From the NCBI GenBank assembly GCA_023428585.1, contig JAEYXG010000161.1, positions 1-18,306 on the forward strand: DNA of 18,306 nt. Direction: 5' to 3'. Origin of the DNA: Bacteroidota bacterium (GTDB lineage: Bacteria; Bacteroidota; Bacteroidia; Bacteroidales; Lentimicrobiaceae). Positions 12,882 to 18,306 of the stretch are shown here, in pieces (position 1 is the stretch's first letter; each line of letters opens with the position of its first letter). A program made the translations under genes and the position numbers. The notes beneath the pieces were generated by a model, which worked only from the letters and a program-made list of their open reading frames with translations, was not told the origin of the DNA and did no database searches.

Positions 12882-14483
12882 ATGGCTTTCAGCAAAAAGA
12901 TCCCCCACACCTACGTCATCATTTTCACCATTATTTTCATTGCCGCCTTTTTTACCTGGATAATACCCGGCGGGCAATTTGAAAGGGAGGTTATCACCAC
13001 CTCCGGCGGACAGAGTGAGGTTATTAAAACGAACTCATTCCAATATGTTGATAATGCACCCCAGACATGGCAGATATTCTCAGCATTCTACAAAGGCTTT
13101 GTTCGGTCGCCCAAGATTATTGTCTTCATCCTGATTCTTGGTGGAGCCTTCTGGTTGCTCAATGAAAGCAGGGCTATTGATATGGGTGTATATGCCTTCC
13201 TAAAGAAAAGTAATAAACTCAATAAGTTTCGGGTAATACGGTTTCTGGGAGTCAATAACATCATCATTACTGTTGTAATGCTCATTTTTAGCTTTTTTGG
13301 CGCCATTTTCGGCATGAGTGAAGAAACAATAGCCTTTGTGATCATCTTCGTCCCTATGGCCATATCCATGGGTTATGATTCCATTGTGGGTGTCTGTATG
13401 TGTTTTATTGCTGCAGGCATGGGATTTGCCGGCTGCCTGATGAATCCATTTACTTTGGGTATTGCCCAGGAAATTGCCGGTCTACAGCTCTTCTCCGGAT
13501 TGGAATACCGATTCCTAATCTGGATGGTCATCAATATAGTGGGAATTAGTTATGTATTATGGTATGCTGCAAGGGTAAAGAAAAATCCCACCAAATCCAT
13601 TGTCTACCATGAAGACGCATACTGGCGTGAGCATCATGCAAAAACCAACCTTGACATATCTGACAAATCAGTTATTTCCACATGGATTGCCTATTTTGGG
13701 GTATTGGCTGCAATAACCGCTTCTGCATTTTACTTGCCACAAACCTCCATTGCACTTGGTGCCAACTCATTCAACACACCGGCACTTCCTGCAATGGCAG
13801 TACTTTTTGCCGTTACCGGATTCATTACGGTCCGCAAGTCCATACAGGCTTTTGTGCTCAATATCTTAATCTTCACCATCTTATTCCTTGTCATAGGTGT
13901 AACCGGATATCAGTGGGGACTGCTTGAACTGGCTGCCCTGTTTTTTGCCATGGCTATAGTGGCCGGTATATCCATGGGCAAGGGTGCCAATGCCCTGACC
14001 CAATCATTTGTTACCGGAGCCAAGGATATTATGTCGGCTGCGCTGGTAGTTGGTTTAGCAGGAGGTATCATCGTGATACTTGAAGATGGCCGAATCATTG
14101 ACACCATTCTTTACGGTATCTCCCGGTCAATCGAGGGCGCAGGCAAAATCACCACACTCACCATGATGTATGTTTTCCAGTCGGGACTTAACATGATCAT
14201 CACCTCAGGCACAGCCAAGGCAGCACTCATCATGCCCATACTGCGGGATATCTCTGATATGGTAAACCTATCAAAGCAGGCAACAGTTACTGCATTCCAT
14301 ATCGGTGATGGATTTACAAACCTTATCACCCCCACTTCCGGTGTTTTGATAGGCGTTCTTGAAGTGGCACGCATACCTTTCAACAAATGGTTCAGCTGGG
14401 CATGGAAGCTAATCCTCATATTTGTAATACTTGGGTGGTTACTGCTAATACCTACTGTAACAATGCAGCTCAACGGATTCTAA
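12882..14483 (+). CDS. YfcC/DcuC-superfamily inner-membrane permease
   Basis: This is a polytopic inner-membrane protein of 533 residues, within the usual length of the YfcC family (C4-dicarboxylate anaerobic carrier superfamily). The first helix PHTYVIIFTIIFIAAFFTWIIPGGQFER (residues 8-35) is a family hallmark. About a dozen hydrophobic segments follow. Two re-entrant-like signatures occur: FGAIFGMSEETIAFVIIFVPMAISMGYDS (about 139-167), and near the C-terminus NMIITSGTAKAALIMPIL plus GDGFTNLITPTSGVLIG. This matches the inverted-repeat architecture of ion-transporter superfamily members. The substrate is unknown; relatives are suggested to carry dicarboxylates, amino acids or peptides. It is monocistronic, with a well-formed promoter overlapped by a perfect palindrome, so expression is probably controlled by a repressor. 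A Shine-Dalgarno sequence is absent. Confidence 0.88.
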   Translation: MAFSKKIPHTYVIIFTIIFIAAFFTWIIPGGQFEREVITTSGGQSEVIKTNSFQYVDNAPQTWQIFSAFYKGFVRSPKIIVFILILGGAFWLLNESRAIDMGVYAFLKKSNKLNKFRVIRFLGVNNIIITVVMLIFSFFGAIFGMSEETIAFVIIFVPMAISMGYDSIVGVCMCFIAAGMGFAGCLMNPFTLGIAQEIAGLQLFSGLEYRFLIWMVINIVGISYVLWYAARVKKNPTKSIVYHEDAYWREHHAKTNLDISDKSVISTWIAYFGVLAAITASAFYLPQTSIALGANSFNTPALPAMAVLFAVTGFITVRKSIQAFVLNILIFTILFLVIGVTGYQWGLLELAALFFAMAIVAGISMGKGANALTQSFVTGAKDIMSAALVVGLAGGIIVILEDGRIIDTILYGISRSIEGAGKITTLTMMYVFQSGLNMIITSGTAKAALIMPILRDISDMVNLSKQATVTAFHIGDGFTNLITPTSGVLIGVLEVARIPFNKWFSWAWKLILIFVILGWLLLIPTVTMQLNGF

Positions 14484-14501
14484 CAAAACAGATATATAGT
14501 G

Positions 14502-14531
14502 TTTGAATAAGGGAATTTTTTATTACATTTG
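14502..14531 (+). promoter_or_regulatory. Predicted promoter (TTTG, N18, TACATTTG) of the LEA/YtxH-like gene
   Basis: TTTG at 14502-14505 and TACATTTG at 14524-14531 match both consensus boxes with an 18-nt spacer. The -7 box ends 29 nt before the ATG at 14561. Confidence 0.6.
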
Positions 14532-14560
14532 CTTATTATCAATAAAAAACACAGATAGAT

Positions 14561-15031
14561 ATGGGATTCATTAACTCTTTAAAGAAATTATTCGGCACCT
14601 CTAAGGAGGTAGCTGAAGTCAAGACAGCGGAATTGAAGGAAAAGGCCGCAGAAGGTTTAGAATCGGCAAAGGACTTAGCCAAAGAAGCCAAAGAGAAAGT
14701 TGGAGATGTAATGGAAGACGCCAAGGAAGTTGCAACCGAAGCAAAGGAAAAGATCAAGGACATGGGTGAAAATATCCGTGAAAAAACCAGCGAAGTAATA
14801 GATAAACTTGATGAGAAAGCCTCTTCAGCTGTTGATAAACTGGAAGATAAGCTCAGGTCAACAATCGACAAGCCTGAAGTTGCAGCCGTTGAACCTGAAG
14901 TTGTTTCTACTGTTACTGACGCTGCAAAGGATGTAACTGCCGCTGCTGAAGAAGCCATTGAACCAATTGTTGAAGAAATTAAGGATATTAAAGAGGATCT
15001 TCAGGAACCGGATAAAGGGCCTACCAATTAG
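14561..15031 (+). CDS. LEA/YtxH-like amphipathic helical repeat protein (156 aa)
   Basis: The protein is dominated by Ala, Lys and Glu and is almost free of aromatic residues after the N-terminus. Residues 20-100 form degenerate 11-residue repeats of the type K-(A/E)-A-K-E-x-(A/V)-x-(E/D)-A-K (for example AKDLAKEAKEK, AKEVATEAKEK), as in LEA and apolipoprotein-like proteins and in the YtxH family. These give long amphipathic helices that may be disordered until they meet a membrane or dry out. A short hydrophobic start (MGFINSLKKLFG) could act as a membrane-binding helix. The C-terminal third is acidic. A stress-protective or envelope-associated role is typical for such sequences but is inferred only from composition. 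It has its own promoter and a strong terminator, so it is monocistronic. A 139-aa Ser/Ala-rich frame on the opposite strand is a shadow. Confidence 0.8.
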   Translation: MGFINSLKKLFGTSKEVAEVKTAELKEKAAEGLESAKDLAKEAKEKVGDVMEDAKEVATEAKEKIKDMGENIREKTSEVIDKLDEKASSAVDKLEDKLRSTIDKPEVAAVEPEVVSTVTDAAKDVTAAAEEAIEPIVEEIKDIKEDLQEPDKGPTN

Positions 15032-15112
15032 TCAGGGTTTCCATTGGCTTCAGGCGGATTCGTTAATCCCAGATTCGAATTAATTATGCTCTTGATTCCT
15101 AAAAACAATCAA

Positions 15113-15151
15113 AAAAAGAAGGACTGTCTTCATGAGGCAATCCTTCTTTTT
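15113..15151. terminator. Strong bidirectional terminator between convergent genes
   Basis: Perfect 11-bp arms AAAAAGAAGGA (15113-15123) and TCCTTCTTTTT (15141-15151) enclose a 17-nt loop that can pair further. Reading plus, the stem ends in a T-run then ATTT. Reading minus, it ends in seven T. It can therefore end both the 14561-15031 transcript and the symporter transcript that stops at 15226. Confidence 0.85.
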
Positions 15152-15225
15152 ATTTCATATCCTTTTAGGCTGAAGGCAGATGTCCTACAAATTACTTCAG
15201 ATCTGTCAAGTGTAAACCAACTGCC

Positions 15226-16686
15226 TTAAGCAACTGTATTTCTCTTTCTTAGTAAGATAAGTCCCACAAAAGTGAGTAGCCCATTGAGAATCAACAGCTC
15301 AAACCCGAATTTATAACCAAACCAAGCATAGGAATTATCGCTCAGGAAGTAACAGATTATCGGCGATAGCACTGCTACTAGCGGTACCCATTTATCCTTC
15401 ACCTGAAACTTGGTAAACAGACCAAATGAGTATAATCCCAGCAATGGCCCATACGTGTATCCGGCAATGGTAAACAACTTATCAATGAGTGCCTTGTCGT
15501 AAAATGAACGGAAGGTCAGTATCACAACCAGCATTACCAGGGCAAAGCCAATATGCACCATATAGCGAATGTTGGTTTTTTTCTTCTCACTGTAAGCCTT
15601 GTTTTTCTGCAATCCCAGGATATCTATACTGAAGGAGGTGGTAAGTGATGTCAATGCACCATCTGCACTCGGGTAGGCAGCTGAAATCAATCCAATAAAG
15701 AAGACCAACCCGGCAAAAGGCCCCAGATATTTGATGGCTATGGTTGGGAAAACATCATCAGAGCTGGCCAGCAATGACAGGTCAATGCCTTTTACATCAG
15801 CATAGGTAAACAGGGCTGCCCCCAGAAATAGGAATATGAAGTTTGCAGCCACTATTATAAAACTGAAAGTAATCATATTCTTCTTTGCATCTCCTATATT
15901 TCGGCAACTCAAATTCTTCTGCATCATCTCCTGATCAAGGCCTGTCATAACAATGGTTATGAAGATTCCACTGATAAACTGCTTTAAAAAGTTGTTACGT
16001 GGAGCCCAATCCGTTACCACCATTTTAGTATACTCGCTGTCGAATATCCTGCTTACCAGTTCAGAAAAGCTAAAATCAAGATCACGTGATATTAGCACGA
16101 TTGAGAGAACCAAAGCCAGCAGCATAAAAGTAGTCTGTAGCGTATCGGTCCAAATGATGGTTTTTATGCCTCCTTTAAAAGTATACAGTATAATAAGTGA
16201 AATAAAGATAACAACCGTAAGCCAGAACGGGAATCCCCAGGCATCGAATACAAAATGCTGTAGTACATAAATGATCAGGAACATTCGTAGTGATGCACCA
16301 AGTACCCTTGACAACATAAAGTAGAAGGCCCCGGTTTTATACGACCAGAAGCCAAAGCGCTGTTCCAGATATGAATAGATGGAAGTGAGATTAAGCCTGT
16401 AATACAATGGCAACAACACGTTGGCAATAATGATATACCCAAAGAAATAGCCCAGTGCCACCATGAAATAGGAAAATTGACTGGTGCCAACCCAACCGGG
16501 CACCGACATAAAAGTAACACCTGACATGGAAGCCCCAATCATGCCATAGGCCACCACAAACCAGGGTGAACGCTTGTTGCCGATATAAAAACTCTCATTA
16601 TTGGCTTTGCGGGCTGTAATATAGGTTATCAGGAACAGCAGCAAGGTATATCCCAGAAAACAGATCAATAAGATAGAAGGCGTCAC
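15226..16686 (-). CDS. Sodium:solute symporter (SSS family)
   Basis: This is an inner-membrane Na+-coupled transporter of 486 residues with about 13 hydrophobic segments, consistent with the LeuT-like SSS fold. Family signatures are ARKANNESFYIGNKRSPWFVVAYGMIGASMSGVTFMSVPG (residues 25-64; first core helix with the Na+-site region), YSYLEQRFG (104-112), FKGGIKTIIWTDTLQT (170-185), FIGLISAAYPSADGALTSLTTSFSIDI (about 324-350) and IAGYTYGPLLGLYSFGLF near the C-terminus. The substrate cannot be read from sequence; sugars, sialic acid, carboxylates or inorganic anions are all known in SSS. The start is GTG at 16686, only 15 nt after an exact -7 box, so the leader is extremely short. It lies downstream of the carbonic anhydrase gene on the same strand (116 nt) but has its own promoter. 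Confidence 0.92.
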   Translation of the reverse strand: MTPSILLICFLGYTLLLFLITYITARKANNESFYIGNKRSPWFVVAYGMIGASMSGVTFMSVPGWVGTSQFSYFMVALGYFFGYIIIANVLLPLYYRLNLTSIYSYLEQRFGFWSYKTGAFYFMLSRVLGASLRMFLIIYVLQHFVFDAWGFPFWLTVVIFISLIILYTFKGGIKTIIWTDTLQTTFMLLALVLSIVLISRDLDFSFSELVSRIFDSEYTKMVVTDWAPRNNFLKQFISGIFITIVMTGLDQEMMQKNLSCRNIGDAKKNMITFSFIIVAANFIFLFLGAALFTYADVKGIDLSLLASSDDVFPTIAIKYLGPFAGLVFFIGLISAAYPSADGALTSLTTSFSIDILGLQKNKAYSEKKKTNIRYMVHIGFALVMLVVILTFRSFYDKALIDKLFTIAGYTYGPLLGLYSFGLFTKFQVKDKWVPLVAVLSPIICYFLSDNSYAWFGYKFGFELLILNGLLTFVGLILLRKRNTVA

Positions 16687-16701
16687 AGGCTGATTTTTCT
16701 A

Positions 16702-16731
16702 CAAATATAAATGATTGGTCAGCTTCACAAA
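16702..16731 (-). promoter_or_regulatory. Predicted promoter (TTTG, N18, TATATTTG) of the symporter gene
   Basis: On the minus strand TTTG (16728-16731) and TATATTTG (16702-16709) match both boxes with an 18-nt spacer. The -7 box ends only 15 nt before the GTG start, predicting a leader of about 8-10 nt. Confidence 0.6.
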
Positions 16732-16802
16732 TCATGTATACCAATATTTATGAAGATAAATACTGTGAATGCATGAATAAGTGTCATCCGGTCTTTAGTA
16801 TT

Positions 16803-17435
16803 TTACTCTTCAGATATTTTATATATCTCCATTATATCGCTCATGATCTTATCAAAATCAATGTTCAAATCCTTAAGGATACCCGTGCTGATATCAAACA
16901 CCCAGCCGCGGACAGTTAGATGCCGTTCCTTATAAGCTCTCTGAACATCGGCCGTTTTCAATACATTAACACACTGCTCCTGCACATTCAGCTCAACCAG
17001 ACGATCATATCTCTCTTCAATATCCTCAATCGTATCAAGTTCATTCCTGTGCAGTCTATAAATATCGCGGATATTTCTGAGCCAAGGATTCAGCAAACCA
17101 AGATCAGATGATTCCATTGCAGCCTTTACCCCACCACAATGATAATGCCCGCAAACAACCACATGCTTCACCTTTAGATAAGTCACTGCGTAACTCACAG
17201 CCGACTGGGCACTGAGATCAGAGTTGGGGATCATATTCGCTATATTGCGATAAATGAAAACCTCACCCGGATTCACTCCCATCAATTCTTCAGCCGTTAC
17301 GCGGCTGTCAGAACAACCAATATAGAGTATCTCGGGATACTGACCCAAGGTGAGATTTTTAAAATAATCAGCATCCATGCTGATTTTTTTAGCCGCCCAG
17401 GCCCTGTTGTTGGAAAAGATTCGGTTTATATCCAT
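16803..17435 (-). CDS. can: Beta-class carbonic anhydrase
   Basis: This cytoplasmic zinc enzyme interconverts CO2 and bicarbonate. At 210 residues it has the usual length. Zinc ligands C41, H97 and C100 are present in GCSDSRV and CGHYHCGG, with the catalytic dyad D43/R45. Spacing matches E. coli Can (C42, D44, H98, C101). RNIANMIP (residues 63-70) and the late VRGWVFDISTG (175-185) are further family blocks. It lacks a signal peptide. It precedes the symporter gene on the same strand, but each appears to have its own promoter. No exact TAnnTTTG box was found for this gene; an imperfect dyad lies at 17456-17476 about 20 nt upstream of the ATG. Confidence 0.95.
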   Translation of the reverse strand: MDINRIFSNNRAWAAKKISMDADYFKNLTLGQYPEILYIGCSDSRVTAEELMGVNPGEVFIYRNIANMIPNSDLSAQSAVSYAVTYLKVKHVVVCGHYHCGGVKAAMESSDLGLLNPWLRNIRDIYRLHRNELDTIEDIEERYDRLVELNVQEQCVNVLKTADVQRAYKERHLTVRGWVFDISTGILKDLNIDFDKIMSDIMEIYKISEE

Positions 17436-17455
17436 TTATAATTTATGGTTATGAA

Positions 17456-17476
17456 TTGCAAAACTTCGAAATGCAA
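17456..17476. promoter_or_regulatory. Imperfect dyad TTGCA-N11-TGCAA upstream of the carbonic anhydrase gene
   Basis: Five-base arms TTGCA (17456-17460) and TGCAA (17472-17476) surround an 11-nt centre that itself contains TTCGAA. It lies 20 nt before the start codon, in the zone where the promoter is expected. It may be an operator or may be chance. Confidence 0.25.
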
Positions 17477-17614
17477 TAATTTAACAAACCATCAATAACA
17501 TATATCGCCAAGAATAGTTGCGGTACAAATTCTCAAATATTCTAAGAAATGGTAGTAATGCCCTAAATTATCAAATAATCAAATGTCAGTGGCACAGCTA
17601 TGTAACAGTCAGCT

Positions 17615-18306
17615 TTATTTCTTGACAACTTTAACTGAATGATTCAAACCATCTTCGGTTTTAATTACATAAACTCCTGTTGGGAAGTCTTTCAAATCTA
17701 TTTTGGTTTGCTCTGAATTGATTTTTCCAGTCATTACTATTCTACCATTATCATCAAAAACTCTATACATTGAATTCTTGTGAGGTGTATTTGTTAAAAG
17801 TGTAAAGCTTGTGGAAACAGGATTTGGATATACCCGCCCGATGGAAGTATTTTGATCTTTAATACCTGATAAAATTATTGGTACTATTTGTTCAGTTGAA
17901 TCAACCATTCCACAATTACCGGCAAAAAGTTTTACCATATAATCCCCCTGCTCTTCGTAGGTATGCGTAGGATTCAATAGTTCTGAGGTTTCTCCATCTC
18001 CAAATAGCCAAAGGTATGTTATGCCATTTAATGAATTATTGATAAATGAAACATTCCCACTGCCAAGGTCAGAATATGTAAAGCCGGCCACAGGGTCATA
18101 TTCACCAATATGCCACTCCATCAAGCTGTCGAATACAATACTTTTTACAGCAGTTCTAATATTTGCAGCATCTATTGCTGAAAGTGTTGAATTGAAGGTA
18201 ATCTGTGTCGGGTCTTTCCTTGAAAGCGAAGTATAGAAACTGCAGGCTGCTGCATAGGTTCCGGCAATGGAAGGATGGCTTCCATCACTCTGGTACAGTT
18301 CAATGC
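17615..18306 (-). CDS. SGNH/GDSL hydrolase with PKD and T9SS sorting domains (N-terminus outside window)
   Basis: The frame is open to the right edge; 230 codons are visible and the first part of the enzyme is missing. The visible start IELYQSDGSHPSIAGTYAAA carries the D-x-x-H pair (DGSH) and HPSxxGTY context of SGNH hydrolases, which act as esterases or lipases on acylated sugars and related substrates. A TTG/ATG pair at 18124/18121 is internal, not a start. After the hydrolase end (near EWHIGEYDP) comes a PKD domain (about VAGFTYSDL to KLFAGNCG, with the typical WLFGDGETS...PTHTYEEQGDY). A type A T9SS sorting domain (VYPNPVSTSFTLL...YRVFDDNGRIV...GVYVIKTEDG...KVVKK) ends the protein. It should be secreted or surface-anchored by the T9SS, like the CotH-family protein. 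Confidence 0.85.
   Translation of the reverse strand, partial: IELYQSDGSHPSIAGTYAAACSFYTSLSRKDPTQITFNSTLSAIDAANIRTAVKSIVFDSLMEWHIGEYDPVAGFTYSDLGSGNVSFINNSLNGITYLWLFGDGETSELLNPTHTYEEQGDYMVKLFAGNCGMVDSTEQIVPIILSGIKDQNTSIGRVYPNPVSTSFTLLTNTPHKNSMYRVFDDNGRIVMTGKINSEQTKIDLKDFPTGVYVIKTEDGLNHSVKVVKK

Noticed and set aside
14539..14958. 139-aa Ser/Ala/Thr-rich reading frame on the minus strand
   Set aside because: It is antisense to the Ala/Lys/Glu repeat gene; its biased composition is the mirror of AAG/GAA/GCC-rich codons and it has no promoter.
17615..18124. Stand-alone 169-aa PKD/T9SS protein
   Set aside because: The same frame continues without a stop to the right edge and encodes the SGNH hydrolase DGSHPS motif, so position 18124 is internal.
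1..18306. CRISPR arrays, tRNA/rRNA genes, insertion sequences, attachment sites
   Set aside because: I looked for regularly spaced repeats, cloverleaf-like segments, transposase motifs and terminal repeats, and saw none.

Overview
The window comes from a member of the Bacteroidota, probably a free-living Bacteroidales/Marinilabiliales-type organism. The evidence is an AT-rich genome, two proteins with type IX secretion (T9SS) C-terminal sorting domains, secreted GH29 and GH3 glycosidases, a TonB-dependent receptor, and repeated promoters of the Bacteroidota-specific form (-33 TTTG, -7 TAnnTTTG). It is ordinary chromosome with short operons on both strands. I see no mobile element, phage gene, CRISPR array, tRNA or rRNA.

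Left part (1-5376). A minus-strand TonB-dependent receptor runs off the left edge. It carries the CxxxM and HxM residue pairs known from the copper receptor OprC/NosA. Upstream of it, on the same strand, are ric (di-iron Fe-S cluster repair protein) and an Rrf2-family regulator with three cysteines spaced as in NO-sensing NsrR. Together they look like a nitrosative/copper stress or denitrification-linked neighbourhood. Next come a very basic 58-residue protein on the plus strand, an exported SagB-like nitroreductase, and a WYL-domain transcription regulator.

Middle part (5523-12713). A secreted GH29 alpha-L-fucosidase and a secreted GH3 beta-glycosidase form a minus-strand pair 20 nt apart. 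The GH3 gene is cut by one in-frame TGA where relatives usually have cysteine; everything downstream is intact and an ATG lies one codon later. A small alpha-helical protein is divergent from the fucosidase. After it come a small exported protein of unknown function and a large CotH-kinase-family protein that should be delivered to the surface by the T9SS.

Right part (12714-18306). A YfcC/DcuC-superfamily permease is preceded by a perfect 9-bp inverted repeat that overlaps its -7 element. A LEA/YtxH-like amphipathic-helix protein follows. A strong bidirectional terminator separates it from a convergent Na+:solute symporter. Upstream of the symporter is a beta-class carbonic anhydrase. The C-terminal part of an SGNH hydrolase with PKD and T9SS sorting domains runs off the right edge.

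Seven genes have an exact TAnnTTTG box ending 15-29 nt before the start codon, so most messages here should have very short leaders. The most notable observations are the putative copper-uptake receptor, the UGA-split GH3, the palindromes over the YfcC and Rrf2 promoters, and the T9SS-delivered CotH kinase.
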